DNA from: Punica granatum
Lineage: Eukaryota; Streptophyta; Magnoliopsida; Myrtales; Lythraceae
Reading direction: 5' to 3'
DNA length: 64,000 bases
Assembly: GCF_007655135.1 (NCBI RefSeq)
Contig: NC_045134.1
Span: 24,018,568 to 24,082,567 of the forward strand
Each line of letters begins with the position of its first letter. Position 1 is the first letter of the stretch. Of the stretch, positions 33,148 to 44,644 are shown piece after piece. The notes beneath the pieces were generated by a model, which saw only the letters and a program-made list of their open reading frames with translations, was not told where the DNA came from and ran no database searches. Position numbers and translations under genes: made by a program.

Positions 33148-36100
33148 TCAAGCAGCAGCAGGAACTCGCGCAGCCATGCTCTTGGGTGGGTCCCCACCAT
33201 TAAACCCTCTTTGTGGACGCTCTGCTCGGTGGTATCCTCCATCCCCATGGTGGGAGTACCCTCCTCTGCCGCCATTTCTGTTCCCGAAGTCAGGCCTGTT
33301 CATCTCGCCCCTGTTGTAGCCTCTGTTTCCCCCTCCATAGTTCCCACGTCCTCTTGGGCCATCGTTCCTGAATACTCCACTTAGCCTTCCAGATGGAAAC
33401 CGCTCCCGGCTATTCACTGCAGTACAAAGGAAGAGCCATGTCAAACATATGGGCTACCACCGTCTTTATATGATATGACAATCAGAAGCGAACTTTTATC
33501 AAAGTAGAAAAGTAACTTGCCTCGAGCAGTGGACTTCTTTGGCTCAACAACAAGTTGACGTCCACCAATTGCAATGGGTGAAGCCTGGTACAAAGATCGC
33601 AAAACTTTAACAATGCAGGAACAGTGAAAATGCAGAAGAGTCGAACATTGTTTATCTTCACTAGCCAATCTATTACAAGTAGACGACAGAGATTAAAACA
33701 ACTAAAACAATGAGAATTCACTTATCTGAACTTCAGAGGCATCACTTAATAAACAACTTGTCCCAAAAAAAAAAACAAAAGAAAAGAAAAGGAAGAAAGA
33801 ACGGGAATGGAGAACAAAGAACACCCGTTTAATCCCTTCACTGATGAGAATCTCATGCACTGTAAATGCTTATTATACTTTATTGAAAATATGAAGCAAG
33901 AAAAGCCAAGGCAAAATCCATTATATTTCAATAGAAATTACACCAAGTTCCATCAAAGTTTGATAGGCCTTTACCGCGTTTTATATCCACGAGAGCAGAA
34001 GGAAAAGATAATTTTCGCAGCTCCACTTGTAAGTGAATTCTAGATGAAGTGAGCATCAGATGTGCATGCATAAGTTGTATCATTTTATTTGAAAAGCAAG
34101 TGGTTGCACCTGACAGTGGACTAGGGGAGATTAATGAAGCCAGATTGGAGAAACATAGTTCACTGAGGTTATAACTTCATCGCCTAACCAATCTGATTTC
34201 CATTCGATTTGCTACGTTTGCTAGGCCTTTTTTTTTTTCCCTTTAAGTTTGTATCTTCTTTATAGGAATACTTTTATAGAGCATGTTCACCAATTCCAAC
34301 CTCCGCCAGCTTTCTATTAAAACAACTTCAGTATCACCATTTCACTAACTTCGCTCTTCTCCATGTCCAAGTCCAAAGATATAGATTACCAATGCTTAAA
34401 TGAGTAATATCTGTCCTTAAGCACCGACATAGACTAGAATAGTTCAGTGACCAACATTCATGTAGTTTGATAACACTCAATTTGAAACAACAGAATCAGC
34501 GCAAAAGAATCATGACTGGAATTAAATGAAATGTGGACGATAGGATAATTTATACCTCTATTGCACTTTGTGCAGCACTCCGTTCTTCATATTCAACAAA
34601 GCCAAAACAAAATCCCTGTTCAAGATCATGCATGGACAAATCAGAATAAATCCTGAGCAAAAATACAACCCTAAATTGAAGCTGAGGTCAAGCATACCTT
34701 CTGGGCCCTGATCTGAATACCACCACGTTTAATAGGTCCAAACTTAGTAAACTCGCTCTCAACTTGCAGATAGGTAACATTCATCGGTAGTCCTTTCAAG
34801 TAGATGGAGTGACCATCGGGTGCTGACAATCAAATGATTCATCAGACAGTGTAGATCCAAAGAAACCCTTTATCCTGCTATGATACATGGCAATAAAAAC
34901 ACAGAGGACTGCTTACATTCACTCTCTTGCCTGTTCTCATTTTCAGTCACTTTTGAATTGGTAAGCTGATTCTCAACTGTGGGGGCAGGAGATGGTGAAG
35001 CAGTCACCTGCTCTTCTTGAGCCCTCGTAGCAGACTTCACAGAGGCAGGCGTTAACGCAGATGCTTGAACAGAACCCTCCTTCATTACCTTTACCTGAAA
35101 TAAACATCATTAAGAAAGTAGTGTTCAAGTGCCAAGCAAGCTGAAACAGATTAGACTGATGCTAGGGCACTCTTATGTTGTACAGTCAAACATCAAATGC
35201 AAGCTTGAAAATCTGCAACAAAGATCTAAGATTTTGTTGAGTGAAACGTCTACTCACAATTGAGGCATATGACTTCTTTGGAACGTCTTCATATTTAGCA
35301 TCAGACTCAGCAGCTACCTCTGGATCAACAGGACTTTCATCAATAACCTCAGGTGCCAAAATTTCCACCTCCACTACTGAATCATCTCCATTTTCGGAAG
35401 GATTATACACTTCTGCGTGGTCTTCTTCCTCCACAGGGGCCGGACTTTGCTCAGTAATATCAACCTCCTGATCTGGAGTAGGATCTAAAACAAGAGCATC
35501 TTTAGCGGCACTCTGATATCAATGGGCACTTCATACATTTGGAGCTTAGTAAATACTTACCCTCTTCAACAGGCAAAGGGGCTTCTACATCACTAACGGG
35601 AACAGGGTTTGCATCCAAGAGCTGGGGTTCCTCAACATATCTGAACATGTCATTCAGAACAAAATAGCCTTTATCTTGAGGTGCTAGGAAGAAACTCTGA
35701 GTGAATTTCCGCCTCACATTATCTTTTCCAGTCAAGTATCCAGTGACAAGAACAAGAACTCCACCATTGTAAGAATCCTGTGCATCAACTGTGCTTATCT
35801 CAGCCTTGAATTCACCATAATCAAGCGACAGTATCTTCTCATTGATTGCCTGCATTTTAGGATAAGTAAGATACAATTTCTAATGTACAAAGCTCATGCG
35901 AGAGGGTATAATTCAAGCAACAGATCAAGTGACTAGGAAACATTAAAGAAGAAACACTTCTATCAAGATAGTGGTTGCAGGTTCTTGGGATTGAGAACAT
36001 GCTAGAACATAGTGTTCGACAAACTATAAGTTCGGCTCACTTCTATCCATGCCAAGTCCCTGTTCCACAGCTGACTTACCAAGACAGAAATAAAAACTAC

Positions 36101-36586
36101 TATAACTACATACATTCAAAAATTAAACACTTCAAAGTTTTAGACCCTTTTTCTTTTGCATATGCTCTGTTCTGCACCTTCTTGGTGACTACTTATTAAT
36201 CCTTTCCTATTACTATTATTAAAAAAAAAAAAAAACACATACCCAGAGACCAGCAGAAACAAACAAACACACACTCACAAAGAGCTAACCTTCATAGTTG
36301 TGGTGATCCCCATGATTCCATTTTCTTCAGGACGGCCAAGTTTGCTGATGTCCTGATAAAACCGATGAACATGCTCTGGCGATTGATGCAGAATGAGGTA
36401 GTATTGATGGACGAATGCCTTGCTGACCTATACCACACCATCCATAAATCAACAGAGAACAAAAAATTAGAGCCACGGCATAAACAAATAGAGAAATTTA
36501 GGTTCATCAGTTTAAGAAGTACAATAAATACATACAACATCAGCACTTGGAGAGACTATCCCAGTTGGGGCTTGCTGCACCGCCAT
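33148..36586 (-). CDS. G3BP-like protein (NTF2 domain plus RRM), intact copy
   Basis: Nine coding exons on the minus strand: 36536–36586, 36290–36427, 35561–35849, 35258–35484, 34917–35094, 34698–34822, 34556–34615, 33521–33584, 33148–33416. They total 1401 nt, 466 residues, with phases that all join. The N-terminal NTF2 domain (about 15–135) has VSKAFVHQYYLILHQSPE, FYQD, KLGRPEENG, AINEKILSL and YFVLNDMFRY. An acidic linker and KKSYASIVK follow. The RRM has IYLKGLP (RNP2) and GFCFGFVEYE (RNP1), then an RGG/NRG-rich tail. G3BPs bind mRNA and NTF2-docking partners and gather in stress granules in the cytoplasm. Length is normal (about 450–490). All introns are GT–AG except the last, which starts GC. 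A 5' UTR intron is likely (acceptor near 36621, donor near 37095). Confidence 0.93.
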
Positions 36587-37094
36587 TACTTCTTTGAATC
36601 ACGAACCTGGTAATCGCAAACCTACAAAACAAGTTACTGATATCACAGTCAACATGAAATAAAGTAGAACCTAACAAGAAAAACACATGATCATGAGCAA
36701 AATCTTATGCAACCAATTAATTGCTCATGAGCAGATAATCCCACTAATCTAAATCATGCAATCTACATTATTGCAATCTACCGCTGATCGCAAAGTACAA
36801 CATCCATAAGTTAGGATGATTTGAGCTCAGGATCACAATATGTTTGACAGCACAATCCGACTCTCAGCAAAATCAAGAATTCCACATGAACAGAAGCAAA
36901 GAAACCATTCTTGCTCAGCAAAACTGTGAAAACAATCGCAGAAGCCTAAAAAAAAAACAGTAAGAGCATAAAGAAGCATCGTCCAAGTACACTGGTGACT
37001 TTCCGTACAACCATTTGGCAGCAAAGGCAGGCATTGCAAAACGAAGCATCAACCAGGCGAGCAGAGAGAGTTGACGAGTGAGAGATCGAGTTAC

Positions 37095-37371
37095 CTCTTG
37101 AGTTTCTGAGTGGCTGGTCGAACTGAGGCGAGAGAGCGAATCGTCGATCCTCTCTCTCTCTCTCCCCCCCTCTCAAAGACTATGCTTCGTCGTCTCCCTC
37201 ACTTCACTGTCGTCGCTTGGCGCTTTCTAGGGTTTCTGCTCCGCCGATCACTGGGGGTGTCTCCAAGAGGCGCGACGGCGACAGACAGTGGAGTGTGGCA
37301 AGAGAGAGGGGAAAGAAGAAAGCGAGTGAGAGGGAAATGAAAAAAAGAGGGTTTTGGGGGTTTATATATTA
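37095..37371 (-). promoter_or_regulatory. 5' UTR exon and core promoter of intact G3BP gene
   Basis: A minus-strand TATA box (AATATATAAAC) lies at 37361–37371, followed by a CT-rich leader with a CTCTCT run near 37150–37165. Two telo-box words (AAACCCT on the minus strand) occur at about 37347 and 37230; such boxes are frequent in promoters of growth and translation genes. The leader exon would end at a GTAAC donor near 37095. The duplicate at 58500 lacks all of this. Confidence 0.6.
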
Positions 37372-38760
37372 GGAAAGCTTACTATCTTACGAGCAATCCA
37401 CTCAATCACGACGAATACTTGCTTCGAACCAACCATATTAGACCGATTTGAGTATACTTAGAAGTGCATAAGGATGCAAATTCTCAGCCCCCATTTCCTT
37501 CGTCCGTCCCAACCCAAGTCCCGCGTCTGAGATCAATGCGTGCCACGTGCGGAAACGAGTTCGTGGCATGTGTACGTGCATTTGATTGTGATTAAGGTTC
37601 TTGTATGGCACCGGTTGTACACATTCCAGGATTGCAAACGCGATACGCGAATAGGAAATAAAGGATGTAAATGGGGGTGCCGTCTTGGGGAGGATATCTT
37701 ACATGACAATTTTCGACCAGCAAATTGAGCAAACACAGCTAATATTTTGATGCGTCGTTAGATTTACAATTTTTGTTACAATGTCCAATTTGAGGTAGTA
37801 CGAAACTCTTTTATGTATTTTAGGCAGCCGTTGGACTTGATTTATCATAAGAAATGAATTGAATAAGGGCTAATTGCGTAAAAGAAAAGGCATATTTGGG
37901 ACCATCTCCAAATCTAGAACAACACCAAATTTAAAATCTTAACGAAGTAATGCACATCTCAATTAAAGAAAGAATTGCATTGCAATAGGCCTTCCAAGCG
38001 TCTCACTGTATCACAAAAGTCTTATATATAATGAATATATTAAGTGGTAATGTCACAAGCTAATAAAGGTTCTTCGATATTTATTAATTTTTGAAAATAT
38101 TATCAAAAATATCTATTGTTAACAAAAGTATATTTTTTTCTTTCTGTGTTTGGTGACACGATGTCATCAGATATACTCCTTACGCTTAATACCGTCTCAA
38201 AATTACATACTTTCTTTATTGAATTGCTCCCTCCACCGCTCATTTTTTTGCTTTCTTTACCTATACCTAGTAGAATATATCTACATACTCCTAGCATCTT
38301 ATCGATTTATAATTAGCATATTTTACTTGAGGAATTGGGCCCGCCAACAGATGTACGTCGGGGCACCTTCTTTAGGGTGTTCCCGTTGAAGTTTTTCAAA
38401 AGAATTTCAAAACAATCCTTCTCGTTAATAATATATTCCTGCACTATCAGGTATTGAACAAAAATAAAAATAAAAATTAGATGTTCAAGTGCATATTAAT
38501 CTCAATGAATAGGTTGAGAGTATTTCGTGATCCCATTGAGAAAAATTGATGGATATTGGACTACGTAATGGTGAGATTGAAAAGGCTAAAACTAGAATTA
38601 GGCATCGTATTCTATTTCCCTTTTGACATGGGATGACTCATCCTTGCATCTATACAATGCTAGATTACCTTCATGGAGAAGGCTCAAGTAATAATAAAAG
38701 GACAATAAGTTATTTCTTTTGTTTAATCCAAAATTACTTGAAATAGGCTGATAGACGAGC
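37372..38760. other. Intergenic DNA between G3BP and CYP82 in block A
   Basis: No supported gene. From about 37800 it is collinear with 59260 onward in block B; 37140–37800 has no counterpart in B. Confidence 0.55.
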
Positions 38761-39689
38761 AAAATAAAAATTTACTATTTTCCATCCGATGAGCTTGGTG
38801 AGCTCACACGATCTTACGATTCGCATCCGTATGTCAATTGGCCCGTCCCCAACAGTCGTCATGTTGAAACCCTGCAGCATGCGAGCCAGCGTCAGATGAA
38901 CCAGTTGAAGCCCGAACGTGGCGCCCGGGCACGACCTTCGTCCGGAACTGAAACGGATGCACTCGAAAATTCTGGCCTCTGATGTCAACCTTCTCATGCT
39001 CCTTCAAGAACCTCTCAGGGCAGAATTCGTCGGGGTTGGACCACATCGTGGGGTCTCTATGAAGCTTCCATATATTGACTAATAGAAGCGCATCCCTAGG
39101 AACGGAGTAACCAGCAATGTGACAATCCTCCAAGGCTTCGCGGATACCCATTAACGAAGCTGGTGGATAGAGACGCAGAGTCTCCTTCACGATGGCCTGG
39201 AGATATTTCAGGCTTCCGATGTCCGATTCTTGGACCCACCGCTCCCGTCCGACGACTGTGTCTAGCTCTTCTTGGGCATGCTTCAGGGCGCGGGGATTGT
39301 TCAATAACAATGCTACAACCTATGTCATGGTCAATGCCCTGCTTTCTGATCTGGTGCATATGAGAATTTGCAAAATTTAGTGAAAAAAGAAAAACAAATA
39401 ATATTAGTATCAAGTTTGGAATATATAATTACGATTCAGTTCATGCCACAGTCAAATATGAAATTTTTATTTTCCTTTAGGGGGGAATTTGTCCATAAAC
39501 ATTGTCCAGGAACCCAGATTGAACAATGGAAACAGAAAAGTCAATGGAATTTTAAACTGTAGATAGATTCGATAAATTTGAAATCGCATGAATTTTTACG
39601 TTAAGAATAAAAGATCTGGATAGCTTTAATAGAAGTGAAGGAAATCACGTAATTTATTAAAATTATTTGCCATATACGGTGGTGCACGA

Positions 39690-40300
39690 TTTTTTCTAGT
39701 AATCAAGAGGTTCATGTTTGATTCTCGTAGTAGGACTGCTTGTCATTTGAAGTATGTTCATATAAAATTTTATCATTTATTAGTTATTAAGATTTTTATT
39801 TGATGTATTAGACTCATGGACATTTTGGTACCGAGAAACACGGTTTCACTTGTCTCAATTTGGTGGTTTTTCCCTCCTAATCCCAAATTTGGCATACAAT
39901 TCACCGAGAAAACAAAAATGGCATACACGCCATGCGCGATAGATCTATTCATAACATTTGATAATCTCATTTTCCATAAGAATATGCTATGAATATTCTG
40001 CAACGGAGGTGTGTCCATTGGTCAGGATTGGGCCGGTATGGACTGGGATAGGCAGTGGCCTTAGGCCCAATGGGCTACACAAGCCACCCAGGCCCGGCCA
40101 TCAGCACAGGACCAATGGGAGGTCGAAACGATTTTTTTTTGTGGGCTTAAAAAATGATGCTGTTCCCTTAATCCAAGAAAAAATCTCCCAATATTTTGAA
40201 ATGTTGAGAAAGAGGATATAGCGTATTGGTACACGTTTTTACTGGTTAATCAACAGGTTATAGGTTTGGTTCTCGTACTACCCATGCTCATTTATTATTT
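39690..40300. other. Intron 2 of CYP82 copy A, with SINE-like pieces
   Basis: The long intron holds two tRNA-like stretches with B-box-like words (GTTTGATTCTCG near 39715 and TTTGGTTCTCG near 40266). Both recur in copy B, so they predate the duplication. No gene. Confidence 0.35.
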
Positions 40301-40966
40301 TTTAAATTTTTTATTTCATTTTACTAAGCTCATCACCCTTACAATAAAAAAATGTTTTAAACGTTATTTCTTTTTCTCTTCTTTTCTCTAAGACTATGAG
40401 TCTGAACTAATCTCGGTTTTGATATACCTGACACTAGAGCAGTTCCGCGAGTGGGATAAGGGGCAGGTTTTGGAGAAAATTTAAGGAAACTGACTTGTTC
40501 AGGTCAAGGATCTCACCAATCCCCGAGAACCATAACCAAATTCAAGGGAAAAACCGACCCTCGCCGCAGATCAAGTTGTCTCGGTCAGTTCTCAGTAATT
40601 AACCTAAGTACTGTTTCATTCAGCAAAAAAAACCTAAATACAGTTTCATCATAATAAAGACATCCTTATGCCTAAATGGCTAAATTGAATCTATCCATTA
40701 CTTTATTTAAGAAAAGAAAAGATTAGTGAAACTTTGGGATGATATTAATTAACGGTAGAAAAGAATAGATGAACAGTGAGAGAAGGAAAAAAAAAAGGAC
40801 AAAAACTGATGCAAAAGCTGTTGCAGTACTTGTGGGAGTTGTTGCTCCAGCCGGCCAAACATTTTTTATTTATTTATTTTTTAAGTGTGGGGCTTCTAAA
40901 ATATGGAAAAGAAAATGTGGGTTTACAATGGAGACCCGATCATGAACGATCATTGGGAGGTGTGTT

Positions 40967-41250
40967 TGGATTTTAATTTTTTTTTTAACTCAACTCAACT
41001 TATTTTCAATTTAACAACACAATTATTATTTTTCCCTTTTTTAATTTTTTTAAACATTCAATTCAATTTTTAATACTAAATTCTCTTAATTATTCATTAC
41101 TTTCAACAATTCAACAATGCAATCATTATTTTATCTCAACTATTCATTACTTTTTCTCACTTTTTCTCATAATTCAATGACACAATTATTACAAACTAAT
41201 TAAAACCAAAACTTAATTCAACTCAACTCTAATACCAAACACATTCTTAG
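40967..41250. mobile_element. MITE in CYP82-A intron (GTGTTTGG ends)
   Basis: Left AGGTGTGTTTGGATTTTAA and the complement of the right end AATGTGTTTGGTATTAGAG are inverted termini, followed in each arm by ACTCAACTCAA. It is related to the element at 52068–52372, whose interior repeats TAATGAATAGTTGAG. Block B carries a different MITE (62510–62735) at the corresponding place. Confidence 0.65.
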
Positions 41251-41454
41251 GCTACGTTTGGTTCGCTTGAATTGAATAGATAGAGAATAGAATATACAAG
41301 GAATACAATAGAAATTCTGATAAATTTTTTTTATTTGATTGGAGGGAATAGCAAAATTGAAAATTATAATTCTGATATTTGGTTGGCTTAAATAAGGAAT
41401 GGAAAGAATAGAAATAAGGTGAAAAGATAGAAATGTCTTTCATGCTAAATCTAA

Positions 41455-42170
41455 TGAGTTTTATAAGATAAATAGATAACTTTAATAGCAATTTTTATAA
41501 TTAATAAAAAATATACATTTGAAATAATTTAAAATAAAATAAATTTTTAAAAATTAATTATTTTAATTAAATTACTAAAAATTGTGATTATTAATAAAAG
41601 TAATTATTTTAATAATTGAATAAGTATAATTATATAAAGAATTAATAAAAAATTTATCTTAATAAAAACATGTTATCTTACAATTAAAAATTATCGTACA
41701 TTATAATTTAACTACTAATTAAATAACTAACAATGAATAGACATTTAATAAAAATATTTCAATTATTAAATAAATTTTAAAAAATTAATTTTTTAATTAA
41801 ATTACTGAAAATTGTGCTTATTAATAAAAGTAATTATTTTAATAATTTAATAAGCATAATTATCTAAAGAATGTGATAAGAACAAAGATGAGGAATGTTA
41901 CACTTTGCTTAACAATTAACAGATACAGTACAACGTTCAATAGGGTCTAATAGGATAAATAGATAACTTTAATGACAATTTTTATAATTAATAAAAAGTA
42001 AACATTTTAAATAATTAAAATAGTAATTTTTTTAGAAAATTAATAATTTTAATTAAAGTTAATGAAAATTGTAATTATTAATAAAAGCAATTATTTCAAT
42101 TAAAAACAGTAAAATTATTAATATTTAAATGTTTATTAATAATGAATTAAAAGTAATTATTAATAAAAGT
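41455..42170. repeat. AT-rich direct repeats, three copies of about 250 bp
   Basis: The phrase GATAAATAGATAACTTTAAT recurs at about 41466 and 41954, and ATTATTAATAAAAGTAATTATT recurs at three places (near 41587, 41816 and 42072). The segment is more than 80% A+T and is absent from block B, so it arrived in A or was lost from B. A GGCTACGTTTGGTT end near 41250 suggests it belongs to a DNA element. Confidence 0.6.
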
Positions 42171-44374
42171 AATGTTTATTTAGCAATGTCGGCCCATAAC
42201 TATTCTGTCAAGACTCCTTTTCAAATTACATGAGAAATTCTCGTAGTCCGTACTGCGTCACCCCTACTATTTGCCTTGAACATGACGAAGATCCAATGAA
42301 ATGAATAATAGTTGCAAACGGGTGATTTTGATAAGAAGGAGAAATGCAGAGTATACTACGTAACAGTTATTATTCATACCAAATGAAACAGCACAGTTGG
42401 TAGGGTAATGTAATGAATTACAGTGCTATACATTTCAGGCTCCATACTAATTTACAGAGGAACTCATCCGAGCATGAAGGGAAAATAACTTGTAGGATTC
42501 TGGCTCGGGGGAGTCTCTAAACTATGCAACGTCTATGTGGCGAAAATCGGGCCACTTTAGAGACACATGGAGTATCTCCCAACGAAGATGGTCTTAGCGT
42601 TTTAACTTTTTATCAACTTCTAAATATATAAACAAATATTTTGTATTATGGAAAATTTTTTTGCTTTGAATCAGGCCAAACGGGTTTCCAATTTCAAAAC
42701 CCAAACCCTAATAACAAAGAAAACCGATCCTAATAATCCTAGAATACCTGAAAATTGGGGTAGTTCGGCTCAGACCCGCTTGGGTTTTTGAGTCGCATTC
42801 GTTTTTTACACAGCCCTGCCCGACCGCAGCCATGAATCTTTTTATCTTTTGAAAGTCAAGTCTTGTGGGTTTTTTTTTTATGATGCAATTTTCTAAAATT
42901 AAATAGAGAAAAAAGGAAAAGCAGAAAGTTGAAATTAATTAGTGCCAGGGCAGTAGCCTTGATGACAGTCTCCCGGTCACACCCGCAGAACATCGGCTCG
43001 CTCTCCGTTAACCTCTCGAGCAGAATCTCCATAAATTATCGGCTTCTTCGTCATCCATCTCATGTCTGCCTCTCCGTTTCCTCCTCTCAATATGCTCCTT
43101 TAGCCACTTATCAAGGACATAGTTGAGCTCCTTCCCCGTCTCCTTCGTCACCCTCACGTGCCCTTGAATATCCGCCCACTCGAGCCACGGGATCGTGTCC
43201 GACAGGAAGAAAGCCCCGCTCAGGTTCAGGAAGTCCTCGATCACCTTCTTGAAGCGGCAGGCATCGGAGCTTGCCATGCCGAACTCGGCGTCCGAGAACT
43301 TCTTCCCTGCAATCATCCTCAGGTTTATGTTGAAGGTGAGGTGCTCGAACTGCTTGTCAAAGGGAATAACGAGGCTGTCATGTTGGGAGCGGGAGAGGAG
43401 ATCCGCCATGAAGGAGGCTATCTCAAAGGCCCTAACATGGAGGAGTCGCTCGACGCAGTGGCTTGAGAGGAGCTCAAGGGCAGCGATTTTTCAGATTTCA
43501 CGCTAGTATGGGAGCCAGTGCAAAAATAGCATTATCATATCCGATGTACCTGTCCATGTCAATATATTAGGAATAGCAATAATAACAAGAACAATCAATA
43601 ACAATCTACGATGACGAATATCAATGGTTAATCATGTGCTACAAGGCGGCCATCGGTTGCCAAACATTATGCACTGTTTCATGTTGCAAGTTTTGCTCCA
43701 GAAGATACGATGCTCGATCTAGACACTGTAATTGAATCCCAGAATCCAATGCATTGGAATATAAATGTAAGTAATGCAGTTCGATTAAACTAGCTACCAG
43801 TTCCACTTGCTTACCAGCATAGTGTCCGGTCAATTTCTAGTGATCTCGTTTGGTATGATTATATCGAAAGAAAATATGATCTCACTGTTAGTATCGGTCG
43901 TGTGTTAAATAGGTTATTCAATCATACCTTCCTACTGCAATATCGGGCCAAGTGCCCAGAACCCTGTCGTTCACGACCACGCACTCCCTTGTGGCCTCGG
44001 AGCCAGTCACAACCACCAGCCTGCGGAGGCCGATCCTAAGGGAGAAGATGGGCCCATATCGGTCGGCCATGGCTGCAAACTTCCTGAAAGCGTGCTCTCT
44101 TCCCCACAGGAGATGAAGGTGGCCTACTAAAGGCCATGCACCCGATGGCCCAGGCGGTAACAGCTCACTGTGGTTCAACCATTTCCACGCGGCAAAACCA
44201 AATCTGCGAAAAATAAGGTGGTGAAGTGCTAGAGTTAGCGGACAAAGTGCTAGAACGAATAAAAGGAGCGACAAGAGGTGGTCCATCGAATAATAGCTGA
44301 TCGAATGCAAGATCAAGAAGGAAGACTCATGTTAATTTGTTGAATTTGCTTGATCTTAACATCGATTCAGGTCG

Positions 44375-44384
44375 CTATTTATAG
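44375..44384 (-). promoter_or_regulatory. TATA box of CYP82 copy A
   Basis: Minus-strand CTATAAATAG, a canonical plant TATA box, about 90 bp upstream of the start codon at 44286. Confidence 0.6.
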
Positions 44385-44606
44385 TACTAGGACGTCCCAC
44401 ACATACATGAAACTAAAATGTGTATAGCATGGCTTACCCAGAAAAAAAAATATGTATATATAACGTGTCTTTTTTTTATACTAGTAGCAAAATATCCCAA
44501 TTTTTTTTAGATTCTTAAAGGAGATGCAGTGGAGAGGCGCATATTTTGATTTGATAAGAAAATCAAATTTGATACTCGTTGCGAGATTATTGGTACTTTT
44601 TTATTA

Positions 44607-44607
<1 letters not shown>

Positions 44608-44640
<33 letters not shown>
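44608..44640. repeat. (TTA)n microsatellite
   Basis: About 11 TTA units. Confidence 0.95.
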
Positions 44641-44642
<2 letters not shown>

Positions 44643-44644
44643 TC

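Larger units (their letters stand above)
38834..44286 (-). pseudogene. CYP82-family cytochrome P450, dead copy A
   Basis: Exons by comparison with copy B: 43928–44286 (hydrophobic N-anchor, proline-rich LLPPGPSGAWPLVGH, RYGPIFSLRIG), 42946–43549, and 38834–39368 (KETLRLYPP for ExxR, FCPERF, FSSGRRSCPG heme loop with its Cys). Damage: an 8-base deletion in APTGPYWRE followed by in-frame stops; a 1-base deletion near 43033 before MEILLERL; the exon 2 donor changed to GC; the exon 3 acceptor changed from AG to AA; W-to-stop in the MTW motif near 39325; a 1-base insertion before the heme loop; and loss of the last ~35 codons by a 131-bp deletion at 38831. A functional version would be an ER-anchored monooxygenase of specialised metabolism. 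Confidence 0.9.
31430..44390. repeat. Segmental duplication, block A
   Basis: Collinear and same-strand with 50715 to the window end: CNL fragment, G3BP gene, CYP82 gene, and the introns and spacer between them. Matching points are 31441/50725, 33148/about 51490, 36586/57954, 38760/60240 and 43549/63815. Differences in spacing are explained by insertions and deletions listed separately. Homology to the left of about 31430 is absent. Confidence 0.92.

Noticed and set aside
43158..43506. Plus-strand frames over the CYP82-A exon (and 63416–63836 over CYP82-B)
   Set aside because: They are antisense shadows of the P450 exon; the minus-strand reading carries the family motifs.
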